From contig JBNGIQ010009033.1 in assembly GCA_049999765.1 (NCBI GenBank), positions 1 to 39,766 of the forward strand: a DNA stretch of 39,766 nucleotides. Direction: 5' to 3'. Of the stretch, positions 19,327 through 30,780 are shown one piece after another; positions within the stretch are counted from its first letter, which is position 1, and the number at the start of each line of letters is the position of its first letter. The notes below the pieces were generated by a model, which was not told the origin of the DNA, searched no databases, and was given only the letters and a program-made list of their open reading frames with translations. A program made the position numbers and the translations under genes. This DNA is from Phaeoceros laevis (lineage: Eukaryota; Anthocerotophyta; Anthocerotopsida; Notothyladales).

Positions 19327-19450
19327 TACTTCCACCCAGGCAAGGAAACAAAAACCATACCTCCACCTCCGCAAGGAAACAAAAAACATACCTCCACCTA
19401 GGCAAGGAATCAAAAAACAAACCTCCACCCACGCAAGGAAACAAAAAACA
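19327..19450. repeat. 31-bp tandem repeat, four copies
   Basis: Copies at 19327-19357, 19358-19388, 19389-19419 and 19420-19450, with core CTCCACC..GCAAGGAA followed by an A-rich run. Open frames in this stretch are repeat translations, not genes. Confidence 0.93.
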
Positions 19451-20255
19451 AATGAACAAGAGTGTTATGTGGCTTGTTTCCAAACATGTCACCTAATGGG
19501 CCCAACATGAAGCACAAAGTGGCCCATACTAACCACAAAAAGTGCCCAACACCCCGACAATAGTGGCCATTATGTGCCTTATTCAAGGCCCATGAGCATA
19601 TTTGGGCCATATGCATGTCACGTGGCCTAAATGTGCCACTACTTTCAAATGTCCTTTCTCTCTTCAATAAATTTTATAATATTTCATGGATTGGGCTCAA
19701 ATTTTGTTTGGAATGTGTCTCCATCTCAAGCTCCACATATATCCAAAAATAATAATAATTAAAAAATACAGAAATTACAATGGGGCAAAGTTAGGGTAGC
19801 CTAAATCACCCCCACATACCTTGCTACTCATGGCACGACCCCTTCAAGAAACCGATCATCATCATAAGCATGTTCATCGCACATGGCATATCCTAAGTCG
19901 TAAGTTCGTAACAAATAATGACATCGAAAGGATCATTGTAGCAGAGCGGTTGTCCTATTGTGTCGATACCACATGCCCGACGAGGCCTGTTCGTCGACTA
20001 GACCCTACTGCTGTACAGCACCACCGAAAGAGCACCTCTCGAATTTGTCAGAAAAATATGGAAACAAAAAGAGAGAGCACTCGGGAACGATCTAGGGGGG
20101 CCCGGCCCGGTCCTGACATACGATTCCCAGCACAGCACGGTAATGGCGGTGCCATGCATGACGGGTGGGACCTCGTACCACGCCGGGCAGAGACCGATGT
20201 CGACAAGTACCCTACGGTTCGAATCCAAGGAGGGGATCGTGTGACGGGAGCGAGT
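19451..20255. other. Intergenic stretch, no gene seen
   Basis: AT-rich up to about 19800, then GC-richer. GGTTCGAATCC at 20216 matches a Pol III box B, but no cloverleaf surrounds it. No coding feature is supported. Confidence 0.45.
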
Positions 20256-20303
20256 CGCGACGGGCTCAATTCGCGACGGGTTCAATTCGCGACGGCCTCA
20301 ATT
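20256..20303. repeat. 16-bp tandem repeat, three copies
   Basis: Copies at 20256-20271, 20272-20287 and 20288-20303 of CGCGACGGGCTCAATT with single substitutions, plus a partial fourth. They lie about 200 bp upstream of the CFAP263 start codon, so they fall in its likely promoter or 5' UTR. Confidence 0.88.
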
Positions 20304-20498
20304 CGCGACTCGTCGTTGCCTCGTCTCCGTTCGGTTGCTGGTTGGGGGTACTAGACTAGCCGGCTGGTGTAGCAGTAGGGGAAGCGCGGCAACGGCCTCA
20401 TTCTGCGGAAGGGAAAGCGAAATTCTCTCTCGCCTTCAAGTTTCTTAGGAAGCAGCGAGAGCAGCAAGGCGCGCTGGACAGCAGGCAGGCTGGGAGAG

Positions 20499-22759
20499 AT
20501 GAAGATTGTGGAAAAGAAGGATGAGGAGGCCTCGGAGCTGTCCGAGTCGTCGCAGCGGTCCCGGTCTTCCACTTTCACTCCCGCGGAGGAGTTCACAGTG
20601 CAATTGACCACCGCCGACGCCGCCTCCGAGGATTTTTTCAAACAGGAGCCCAAAAAGGTGAAGAAAATCGACCTCAAGGTGTTGCTGGCGCAGGCGGAGG
20701 TGGACAACAACTTCTACGCAATAGAGAATGAGCTCTTCGAACAGCACATTATGGTAGAGACTGATTTCTTCTCTTTGCGTCCTCGACTAAGATCTTGATA
20801 AGGATTTCCTTGGCTGCCCATTTTTTTCAAAAGAGGTCTTAGCAAGGAAGGATTTTTTGACAAAATGTGGTAAAGATCACCCGTTTTGCCAAAATGTGAG
20901 GCACACAAATGGGACACAGAAACTCTTAAAAGGAAATGTTGGGAAGATTGTTTGTTGTGAGTTGGTTGATATGCTGCTGGAGTGACTTCTTTTTACTTTT
21001 GAGCAGCGTGTTTCTGCGAAAGCTGCAAATGAAGCTCGATTGCGGATGGATGATATTGAATCGGATGATGGAGATACTGTGACAGATTTGGAGTCGGATT
21101 CGGGAATGAGCAGATCATCGACGAGAAGCAGAGCGACCAGGGCGTGGGCAAGGATAAGCTCAACCGACTTTTCAGTGGTGGAAGGCCTTAGGAAAACCCA
21201 TCTTATGTTGAGAAATAACTCTTCTTTCAGTATAAGTGATTTTTCAAGGGGAAGCAGGGACTTATCCAAAGCTAAGATCAAGGAGGTGCAACCATTCCGT
21301 GCTTTGACTAATGAGGAAAAGATCCAAATAGCCAGAATTGAAACCAGGCTCAACAAGAGCCGGATCGCCAGCTTACAGAATGACAATGAACGCACATCGG
21401 ACGATTTGCAAGCATTGTATGATGAGGCAAACCTTCGTATTGGGAGGGCTAGGAGAGACAGGGCGGACTTGCGGCGAGATGTAGTGAATGATGCTAAAGC
21501 TAGTCCTTCCGGCAAACCATCAGCAGAAAAAGTATTAAGGTATATTAGTACCATGTTCCATTGATCTTAAAATGTTTAAAGCCATCAAAGCACATTTAAG
21601 TGCCCAACGGAAGGGCTGGAGGAAGTAGACGACATGTATGATAGACTATATGGATGAGAACCATTTCAAACTATGTGAACAATAAATTTTCCCACGTATG
21701 TAGATTTTTCGAGCAAAAGATGAAAGACACACGCATTTCCATTAAAAAAACAAAATCTCATAATACAGCACTCCAAGTGGCCATAGTCAGAACTGAGAAT
21801 CTTGTTGATGATAAGCAAGACATAAAAGATCTTCTACAACCTATTGACTTTGATCAAATGGCTATCCTAAATAAACAAACACTTGCAAACCTACGAAGTC
21901 ATGCTCATGAAATTCAACGTCTCAAACAAGTCTACTTCACAAATTCAAAGGTACTTATGTTCATGCAACCTTTATGAAGAGCTGGAAACTTTGAATGTTA
22001 TTGAAGCTATTTTAGCTAAAACCATAGTTACATCACTTTTTACAATCACAGTTAAACATCATATTGTCTTCTTTGTAGACCTTGCTGAATTTGCAAAATC
22101 AACTTTCATATCTAGATGGTGAAGTTGTAAGAGTTGTAAAAACCATAGCTGAACGGTCACCGCATATAGAAGATGTACAACGAGAAATCAAAAATGGAAA
22201 AGAAGCAATTGTGAGATTCTTCATATGGTCTCTTCAAGGAATTATTATGTGAAGCAATTATTCAAAACTCACTCCTCTTTTCAAAACCAGGAAAGACTTC
22301 AAGAAGAACTACATCAACTTATCATCCAAGAAATTCATGGTGCAGGCCAGCCTTATGTGCTTGAGTACATGCAAGTAAGGTCAAAGGATCATGTACTACT
22401 TCCAGTAATTAGGAAATGGCGGCGCAAGGTTATCTTTATTCTTAGTCCAAGTTGCAATTGTAGAATTTTTGGTTGTACAATCACTTGTTCAACTACTTAT
22501 ATTTAATTTAAAGCTCAAGCTCTCATATGAAATTGTATGTAGAACAAAAGTTATCAAAAGTAAAACAGAAGTCAAGTGATAACAAGAATCCTTACGTTCT
22601 TATACATAGGTAGAAATTGCCAATTTCACATTAAGTGAGACAAAAAAGAAGATTGTAAATTTGAAAAAAAGAGCAAGCCTGATTGTGAATCCTGTAGCTT
22701 ATAACCCAGTTTATGGAGCACACTACTTTTATAATCAAATGCAGACGCCTATTAAATAG
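20499..22759 (+). CDS. Cilia- and flagella-associated protein 263 / CCDC113 homologue
   Basis: Six exons with GT/AG junctions and continuous phase: 20499-20753, 21007-21539, 21704-21950, 22079-22210, 22291-22428 and 22610-22759; 484 residues. CFAP263 (CCDC113) works with CFAP184 (CCDC96) on axonemal doublets of motile cilia. Matching blocks in family order: AIENELFEQHI near the N-terminus, a disordered Ser/Asp-rich insert (DDIESDDGDTVTDLESDSG), TNEEKIQIARIE with DEANLRIGRARRDRADLRRD, EKVLRFFEQKMKDTR, LLQPIDFDQMAILNKQ with HEIQRLKQ, ERLQEELHQLI, YVLEYMQ and RKWRRKVEIANFTL. Most of the protein is predicted coiled coil. Exon joins such as WRRK/VEIAN restore conserved blocks, which supports the model. 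In a land plant its role would be in flagellated sperm. The insert makes it longer than animal CCDC113. Confidence 0.85.
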
Positions 22760-22984
22760 CATTGCGCTCTATCTTCCTTACCATCTAGAGAGGCCCTTTA
22801 ATCATTACATCAAAAGTGAGTATATTTTCATAATTAATTGAAGATGTTAGTTTAGTATATTCTATCATTCATGGTTACTTTTATTCAATAAGCATGTTAT
22901 GTATTTCTCATATTACTGCATTATATCATAATCGTGGCTTTAGTATGATCCAAATAAAGTGTTTTACATCTATTTACGCAGGCT

Positions 22985-23425
22985 TTAGGGCTCAATATCA
23001 CAACTATCCATTGGAACAGAAAGGGCATATTCTAAATAACACTTTCCTGTAAAAGCTTGTGCACTGTAATAATTTGGACAGAGCTCATCCAAAAGCCTAT
23101 CACGAATTGTATGTAAACAATTAAGGCATTCAGCTTTTGCGCTTGCACCTTTGGTGATATAACAAGTTAACTTTCCAAAAAATAATTGTGCAAAGAATGG
23201 AAGCTCAACAGTGTAAGGTAAGTTTGTGGGAAATGTTTCTAGACCTTCGTCAATGACGCTATCAATATAGGCGAACAAATAGATTTTTGTACCATCACCC
23301 TGAGAAAATTGAATATCCCCACATTGGTGGACAACTTGATCATTTGACGACTTCCCTTGAGTTGCAGTAGCAGTGTACTTGAGCTGAAGTATTATGAAAA
23401 GGATCATATACACTGAGAAAGACAT
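22985..23425 (-). CDS. Secreted single-domain DUF26 (Gnk2-like, cysteine-rich) protein 1
   Basis: A 146-residue protein starting MSFSVYMILFIILQL, a signal peptide. The open frame extends to 23479 but without an ATG, so 23425 is used. The mature part follows the DUF26/Gnk2 fold outline: QCGD, a central region with FPTNLPY, then LTCYI, AECLNCLHTIRDRLLDELCP and GKCYLEY, seven cysteines in all. DUF26 proteins are plant apoplastic proteins; ginkbilobin-2 binds mannose and is antifungal, and others occur in receptor kinases and plasmodesmal proteins. The Cys-x-Cys spacing is wider (C-x11-C-x2-C) than the usual C-x8-C-x2-C. No transmembrane or kinase part follows. It lies convergent to CFAP263, with 225 bp between stops. 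The family call is by pattern; function is not established. Confidence 0.75.
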   Translation of the reverse strand: MSFSVYMILFIILQLKYTATATQGKSSNDQVVHQCGDIQFSQGDGTKIYLFAYIDSVIDEGLETFPTNLPYTVELPFFAQLFFGKLTCYITKGASAKAECLNCLHTIRDRLLDELCPNYYSAQAFTGKCYLEYALSVPMDSCDIEP

Positions 23426-23710
23426 TATTGAAAAATTGCGTAGCCAAGGATCATGTGTTGTGTCCTCAAAAAATTGCACAACCTTTGTTGTAATTACTAG
23501 AATGTATAAGCAATAAAGATCACTAATAATCCACTCTTATGATTGTTGCTTCTTCTACCCCTATAAGCCTCATGATTTAAATATGTTATCTTATAAATAG
23601 AGCTAAGACATGCAACAAATGTAGGTCACCAAATATTATTACTTATCCTTCTTCATTGAATAAGTTATATACTCCTATAAATTTTGAGTATTACTGTATA
23701 TCACTTTGGA

Positions 23711-23830
23711 ATCAAGTGAGCTTGCTCACTTGGTAGGAAGCTCACTTTGTACTTATAACAGAAGTCATCCCAAAGGGTGGCAGGGGTTCAAACCCCATAG
23801 GAACCATATGAAGGTACCGTCACATTGGTG
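23711..23830 (+). mobile_element. Possible tRNA-derived SINE fragment
   Basis: TGGTAGGAAG at 23731-23740 and GGTTCAAACCC at 23785-23795 resemble Pol III boxes A and B in the right order, about 45 bases apart. No complete cloverleaf, poly-A/T tail or target-site duplication was found. It could be an eroded tRNA or chance. Confidence 0.35.
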
Positions 23831-25205
23831 ACATGGCGGTGGTGATGTCGTGCTATCAACGCAATTATTATAACATCTCAATGTCGGGCTTGGGCTAAAC
23901 GATCATTGTCACAACCAATCAACACATGACCTTTGAACGGCTGTCAGCACCTATTGGGAGCTTTTTTTTAGCGATAGACAGCGCTTTTTCATTACTTTAC
24001 ATAGATTACACAAACTCCCTGAACAAAAAAAAGGGGGAGACTATGCAAGTTAGCTATCCTAGCTAACTACCGCTGCTTTGTCACAACTACTTTACCCTAC
24101 CACACGAGCACATAAACTAGCTTGAGCTCCCATCTTGTGGTAGGGCGCGCCACGTGCCCTGCACCATAACTTTCCTATTAACGACAAAGCGATTTCCTCT
24201 CCAGGCAAAGCCTTACCCCGGCTTGCGCATCTGCATGTGCTATTCGAGACGACCTAATAGCCGACCCAGATAGCCTTCTTCTCTAGCTGCAATCTGCAGC
24301 ACTATTGGAAGCTGCAGCACAGCCAACCTGTCATCTCATCAGCATTCATCGAGGGTTTCCGCTATCACTGACTGACGCATGATACAACTAGTGTGATAGT
24401 CGAGAATAGTGGAAAAGTCAAGAATAGTGGAAAACCATATGTTATCACCTTACTTGCATCCTACTACCTTTTACCATGCCCCAAAGATTAGGCACTCCGT
24501 GTTGGCTGCTGCTAGCAAAGTGGCCCAGGCTAGTGCTTATTCCGCCATACTGGCCGAGGAGCTATCTTCTTCGTTTAGCATCCACCTTCTCTCCATACTC
24601 CATATGAATATGTATTGAAATGAAATACGTATTCCAAGTAGGCGTCTCTAGAGTAAGTCGTTACTGGACATTTCCCAGCACTTGAACCTTTAGGAGTTAA
24701 GAGCCCAACATGACAAACACGTCCTTTTGGGCCCTATAAGACGCTCTTGAGAACGTTCTTATAGCTCTTGATTTACAAAAAAAAGTGTTTTATACTTGGA
24801 TAGAGCTCTATGCGCTCTATCCCACGGTGTAGGAGAAGTTTACATTTTAAGGTTAGCAATCATGTTAAAAGGTGGCCACAAAAGCAAAATGGTACTAAAC
24901 GGGCCCGTTATGGCGTCGACGCCCACGAGTAACGACCTTTTATAGGGTCGCAAAGCCTTGTGTCTCTAAAGGTTAAGAGGTCAATAAAAGACTTTTTTCA
25001 AGGTCGATAAAAACAAAACACAGCTAATTTACAATCTGACATAGTTTTTCTAGTTTTATAGTCTTGATTTCTTCAGGTTCATATGCTTCTACTCTAGCCA
25101 TTTTCTAGCGTTCTTTTATTTTCTGTTTTCGATTGGAGCACTACCAAAATAGCATCTGGGCAACCAGGATGTCAACCTGGTGCAAGGATGGACATGGGAT
25201 GGTGG
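23831..25205. other. Intergenic stretch, no gene seen
   Basis: AT-rich DNA with several short open frames, none with a recognisable domain. No LTR, terminal inverted repeat or RNA gene was identified by eye. Confidence 0.5.
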
Positions 25206-25210
25206 ATGTC

Positions 25211-25290
25211 AAGCCTAACTTTACTCAAGTTGCTTGGGTGAGGGTAGACTTAAGCCTAACGTTGCCCAAGTTGCTTGGGTGAAGATAGAG
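25211..25290. repeat. Imperfect 41-bp tandem duplication
   Basis: AAGCCTAAC..T..CAAGTTGCTTGGGTGA-type copies start near 25211 and 25252, with a few differences. Confidence 0.75.
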
Positions 25291-25860
25291 TTAATAATAT
25301 AACGACCGACGGGAAAATTCATGATTCGGAGGAAAATCTTTGAAATGCATAATTAAAGTATTGCAGTTCGTGTGCCGAACTGCAGTTTCATAAATAATTA
25401 AGGGGTGCGGCAAGCAAGTACCGAACCGATATTGGGCATACAGTAGGCTAGTCATAAACAGAAGTTTGCTAGGTTATGAGGCCAGGTAGGTACGCAGACT
25501 CGTCACCACCAAGCTTGCTTAAGCTCAATTTTAGTCCTTGACTAGCTTGGTCTCAATTTTGGTCTGTGAGGCCAAGGGTTTGACGAAGTCAGTGGCATAT
25601 TCCAGACTCACTTGAAAATCACAAAAAAAAAAAGATTTAAAGTGTGCAACTCTACTTAGCATAATGATGTCCAAAGTAATGTGAAAATGCATGTAAAACT
25701 CACATCTTGCCCATAAATAGCAATAAATGTGAAATCAATACAATATTATAAATTGCACAACCATCTCAAGGTTTCACCATATCACTTGTTACACATAAGT
25801 TTACAGCTTACTATATACGTTTTTTTTGTAAGCATGGTGGGCAACAATAATTCCTTATCT
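25291..25860. other. Intergenic stretch, 3' flank of DUF26 gene 2
   Basis: AT-rich, no coding feature recognised. The right end probably holds the 3' UTR of the minus-strand DUF26 gene. Confidence 0.45.
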
Positions 25861-26325
25861 TCAAATAGGGCATGTGTCTGAATTAGGTGGTGGTGGTGGT
25901 ACCCCAACACTGTATTCGATGTGACAATCTACCACTGTATATCGAGCACTGCGAGAAGCTGGACATCTTTTGATTAAAAGGTCATTAATAATAGCTACAA
26001 GACACATTTGACATTGAAACTTTGTAGTCATTGAATTTGCTTTAGGGAAGCAAGTGAGTGTAGCCCAATAGGGATAGGGAACATTGTTGGCATATGCATA
26101 ATGAGGAAGTTTTGTAGGAAATTTTTCAGAAGCCGTAACGACTATGCTATTAATAGTTTCTCTGAAATAGTGATACGGAGGGAGATCTCCAGGAAAATAA
26201 AACAAATCACCACAGAGATGGTCAACATATTGCAGATTCGGTGGCTCTAAGGACCATATTGGTAAAGAAAATAATAGAATATATAAAATAAAAAGTCTAT
26301 GGTCAGATATGCAGAACAATACCAT
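25861..26325 (-). CDS. Secreted single-domain DUF26 (Gnk2-like, cysteine-rich) protein 2
   Basis: A 154-residue protein with ATG at 26325 and a signal peptide (FILYILLFSLPIWSL). It is a diverged paralogue of the DUF26 protein at 22985-23425, sharing the order LCGD, KFPTKLPHYAY, ATLTCFP, QCQMCLVAIINDLLIKRCP and DCHIEYSVGVP. Cysteine count and spacing correspond. A Pro-rich turn (PPPPPNSDTCPI) ends the protein. Same strand as its paralogue and about 2.4 kb away, consistent with an old tandem duplication. Likely apoplastic; antimicrobial or carbohydrate-binding roles are known for relatives but not shown here. Confidence 0.75.
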   Translation of the reverse strand: MVLFCISDHRLFILYILLFSLPIWSLEPPNLQYVDHLCGDLFYFPGDLPPYHYFRETINSIVVTASEKFPTKLPHYAYANNVPYPYWATLTCFPKANSMTTKFQCQMCLVAIINDLLIKRCPASRSARYTVVDCHIEYSVGVPPPPPNSDTCPI

Positions 26326-27497
26326 TACTTTATGGGCTTTCTAGCTTGAATATGCACATCATATATAAAAGTAATATTGCAAAAACTCGAGATTTCACTT
26401 ATATTTTACTTTTATATATGATTCTAATGTCATACCATATAATCTTTAAGTGAGATCACCAATCTAAATATCATATTGCTCATAGCTCGTTCCAACTCAA
26501 TTTAAATCCGACATATGCATGTCTACAAATCAAAGCACAAATATATACAATTTTCTTCAATAAGTTTGCACAAATTGATCCAATTGCAAGGAATATGAAT
26601 ATTCTGCTCAAAGGGTTCAGGCCTTATGGAGCCCATGTAAGACTTTTAGATAGGTACAAGATATTGTTAGGACCGATCGAATATAAGGTAATTTATTTGT
26701 TGAGGCGAAGGTGTTGACTTGATAGGGCCGAAATTCGGCTGAAGCAGGAAATGCTTTTTCGAGGCCTGCGCCGAATAGTCTCGAAATTGGAGTGACAAGG
26801 TTCATTTACATCTGTCTAGTCAAGACGGGGTGAGCAGGCTGACAAACGGATTAAACGTAAGATGGATTAAGATGTCAAGATGGATTAAACGGGCTGAGCA
26901 GGCCATAGCAGCCTCCCACCTCACTCCTTCGACGGCGAAAATGCATGCACGCCCTTGGTTAGAATCCGGTACCGAAAACCGATCCGGTACCCAGCGGCAC
27001 TACTCCACCGACTGCCCGAGAGTCTAATAATAACTGAAGCCAGGCCTCCCAGGAGTCCCAGCCAGCTGGCTTTGGATGGGAGCTCCTGGGGTGGAAGTAA
27101 GAAGTCATAACACAGTGGGAGAGGACCTGTGGCTTGAAAGAGTCGAAACCACTAGTCTAGAGCAGCAAGCAGCGTGAACAGAGAAAGAGCTCCTATGCTA
27201 ACTTGTCGAACGTTCGAGGCGCGTCATCGACTCGCATCGTGATTGGAGATTTTTGTCAATGGATGTGTCATCATCAGATACTACAGTAAAATGGCGTAAA
27301 ATGGCCAGCAATTCACAGATCTGTACACTTTGAAAATGACACCTGGATCCGCGTGGGAAAGTCATCCCATTGCGGCCGGCCACCCCTCCCCCGGAAGGAG
27401 CTCGGCTGCGAGGCCGAGAATGCCGCTGTGTGGGGAGGCCGGGGTCGAGCTCCAGCTGCACACATCCAACATTGGGGAGGATAGATGCCGGAGCGCA
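26326..27497. other. Intergenic; possible 5' exon and promoter of the PLAC8 gene
   Basis: No gene recognised. GATGGATTAA-type motifs recur at about 26840-26890. The first exon of the downstream PLAC8 gene, if separate, should lie in the right half, but no convincing ATG-plus-donor pair could be chosen. Confidence 0.4.
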
Positions 27498-28501
27498 GCC
27501 GCAGTGGGGGGAGCCGACAGAGGCACCGCAGCAGCAGGGACAGTACTACTATGGCGGGCAGCACGGTTTTGATCCGCGCTACCAGCAGCAGCAGCAGTAC
27601 TACGGCCCCCCCGGCGGGCAGCAAGAGTACCCTGCACCATCTCCGCCTGGGAGCAGCCATGGCTACCCCGGCAGCAAACCCTCCTTCTCCCAGGAAGGCG
27701 GATTCCCTCCCCAGGGCCCCCCTCCTTTCCCGCAGCAGTACCCGCATTCCCCATCTGCTCCCGTCTACTCTCCACAGCCGCTGCAGCAGCAGGCATTTCA
27801 AGTCCAAGCTCCTGTCTACATCCAGACTCAGCCTTGGAGCACAGACCTATTCGGCTGCTTCGAGGATCCGACATCTTGTAAGCTCCTTTTTCTGCTTGTT
27901 GAAAACATCAATTGGCATGGCCTTGAAATTGCAGGGAAGGTTGAGGTGCTGGAGATCTGAGGGGTTTAGGTTGCTGACACTGGTGCAGGTGTCATTACAA
28001 CGCTAGCGCCGTGTGTGACCTACGGCCAGATCACCGAAATTCTGGACCAAGGCACCACAAGTAAGTAGGCTACTCCCGGTGTGCCTGATATTGCGAACCC
28101 TGGCAATGCGGTGTTAGTGATCAGTGCAATGCTCCGGTTGCGTGTGCGTGCCTCAATGGAGGAGCCATGTACACGCTCATTTTGTGCTGCTTGCTTGTGC
28201 CCTGTTTTCTCTCCTACACGGCTCGATCCAAGGTCCGACGCAAGTTCGGGTTGCCCGAGGACCCTATGAGTGACCTTTGCACGCATATCTGGTGCGAGTG
28301 CTGTGCGCTGTCCCAGGAGTACCGGGAATTGAAGAACCGCGGCATGGACCCTGCGCTTGGTGAGTGCAGAATATTCTATTGTTCTGCTCGCCTTGCAAAC
28401 TAGGGCTGTACCTGAATGCGATCTATGCTTGGCCTGTGGCAGGCTGGTTTGGAGTGCAGCAAGCGATGACGCCACCAGGACAGCCGGCGATGGTCCGGTG
28501 A
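27498..28501 (+). CDS. PLAC8-family cysteine-rich membrane protein (5' end unresolved)
   Basis: Exons 27498-27877, 27989-28064, 28118-28359 and 28443-28501. The second intron (53 bp) was chosen for phase and is the least certain. The product has a Pro/Gln/Tyr-rich N-terminus (QQQGQYYYGG, YQQQQQYYGPPGG), then the PLAC8 domain: WSTDLFGCFEDPTSC, APCVTYGQITEILDQGTTS, MYTLILCCLLVPCFLSY with SKVRRKFGL, and WCECCALSQEYRELKNRG. It ends with a short tail after PALGWFG. Plant relatives (PCR/FW2.2-like, CNR) sit in the plasma membrane and affect heavy-metal efflux or organ size. The usual C-C-x4-CPC motif is altered to SCVITTLAPC, so the first Cys of CPC is Ala. The annotated start is an inferred acceptor (CAG at 27495-27497); no in-frame ATG precedes the domain, so an upstream exon is expected. 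Confidence 0.78.
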
Positions 28502-30780
28502 TCCGGATCGGCATTGCTGCTGGAAGCTGAGATGAGAAGATGGGTCCTTGATTTATTTGTACAGCATTTTTGTGGAATAATGCTTAGCAGAGATGCAAGT
28601 TGTGTTGTGACTGGAGGATGCAAGAAAGTTGCGTGCCCTTTCTCCTTCAGGTGAGGACACTCCGCGGCATGAATACGACTGGCAGAATGCTAGGAAGCTT
28701 GGTGAGGGAATGAGGTGCTCGTTATGTGGAGGAGGATGTGTTGTGGCCCTCATACTGCTCAAGGGTAGGACATCGGGAAACTTGGCTTCCGACTCGGTAG
28801 CACTACTCCATGCAGTGTAACGAACACCAAAGCCAAAAAAGTCGGCCATGGAAATGGAGTGGTTTCGCCTCTCTGATTTACTTCAACAGTCGACGAGGTT
28901 GATTTGCTGGCTTGTCGTCTTGCCTCCCTTGTTTGCAAAAGTGGGTCTAGTCTGGTCCTCCTTAAAGCACAAGGTGAGGGCCAGCCCCAAAAGCCACCAA
29001 TTATACTAGGAGTCTAGGACGGTGTGTGTGACCTTTGGTTGTCCGGGTCCTATGCAAGTGTGAAAGGTTCTTCACAGCGATTCCAGTCTAGTAGGTCTTG
29101 TCTCAACATTAATCATAATCTAGTTCTACCTAACGCTTCTAGTGTAGTAGTTCTTGTCTCAACAGTAAGCATAATCATCATCATCATCTCAACGTGAAGG
29201 CGGACATAACATTCCAAAGCCAACATACGTATCTGGCGACTGCCAGGCTGCCAAGGGGAAAATTAAATTCACTGTAGGCTGTGAGCATCCCAACATTGCG
29301 CCAAGCGAAATTTGTTCCTTGGGTGGAAGAATTTACTGAGGAGCTTAGCGTAAACACCCCATGTCCCAAAACATCATGAAATACGGCTGTTTTGTTAAAT
29401 TGTTGGGTCGCTCGGGCGTAGTGGGAGGAATCCTGGAAAATGCACTCAAAAAAGCGAATGCGCATTTTTCATCATGCAACTTTGGAACCGAATAACGTAC
29501 CGGTAAATGTGGGTCACGCTAGTGGCCAATGACATCCAAAGTCCCAAACACATGCACCAAGATGTACAAGGCATGATGACGCATCCTAGTTGTCACCAGC
29601 TAGGCAGCCACAAGGGCTGTGTCCTGAATTGGGTCTGCACCTGCAGGTGACTGCAACAGGAGCTGACGATAATAAGGGCTGGAGTCCAGCCACGTGGGCC
29701 AAGCTTGACACTCCAGTGCCTCGAACCAGAGATTCGAACAGGACCTTGACAAATTCTCCGCATTCTTCAAAGTTCGAACTGCTTTTGTGTCGCCAGCTGT
29801 CGAAGTGACAATCTGGGAACTACAAAACAGGGACGCACGCCTACGAGGACATTAACGCGCGTAACGGGCGGTTTTCCAGCTGGGCACACGCTGGAAAGGC
29901 AACAAGCTGCAGGCTGACTGGAGTGTTTCCCGATGTGGTACAATTGCAAAAAGGGGCCATGTGGCAATGCACAGAGTGCAGACTGCACTTTGGCAGACAT
30001 TCCACAGCCACGAAGAGGGATGTCCATTCGGCAAGGGAAAAACGAAAGAATCCAATCGGCATTCATCATGCGGTGAAGGGAGAAAGCAATTGCAAGATAA
30101 GGCCACACCACTGGAGTGTAAGGTTGGCCCTCAGGGCTCTACAAGCTACTGCAAATAAATGACACTCTGGGGACCGGGCCACGGCCATAAGCGTGTTCTT
30201 CGGGAAAACAATGAATGGGCAGGAGAGTCTGCTGGATGTCTGCCCTCTCAACTTTCAAACAGCAGAGACATTACACTTCTTGCACACAAAGACGGCCCTT
30301 ATGATGTGCGGCAACCATAGGCTGCTGTCTTAATCTGCCAATAAGCAGACTCCCTGCGGAACACGGGGTCGTGGCCTCCTTATTCCCAAATAATCCAAAA
30401 CACTTTCTGAACTGTGCCGATCAGCCAGGGGTTCCAGTCAAGGCTGTAGTGCACTCGGGAGAGCACTTGATTTCTGGAGTGCATGCTTGACAAGAACTAC
30501 CCCAGTGTCTCCCATCATCATCATCATCATAAAAGACACCAAATGCCTGCTGGCTGCTGCTGCTTACTGACTCTACATTGAAATGGTACACCTTGACATC
30601 CACAGCCTTCAACTTTTGGTGGCAGCACTGCAGCAATCAGGACAAAAATGGAGCACCCAGAGCAAAATAGTTGTCAATCTGCACAATGCCACTCCCCACC
30701 GTGCAGGTAATGGAGGCCGCTAGAAGTCCAAAGAATTGATTGTTACCAATGATACAGTTGCTGCAATCAGACCTGAGTAG
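28502..30780. other. Intergenic stretch, no gene seen
   Basis: No domain recognised in any frame. An imperfect 40-bp duplication (29081-29120 and 29136-29176, sharing CTTGTCTCAACA and ATAATC) and small (CAT)n tracts near 29175 and 30515 are the only structure noticed. The right end is the probable 3' UTR of the DUF1191 gene. Confidence 0.5.

Noticed and set aside
20210-20230. Possible tRNA at the GGTTCGAATCC motif
   Set aside because: Only a box B match; no acceptor, D or anticodon stems can be drawn around it.
29184-30251. Several 60-110-residue open frames between the PLAC8 and DUF1191 genes
   Set aside because: Overlapping frames on both strands with no shared motif or codon bias, typical of random open frames.
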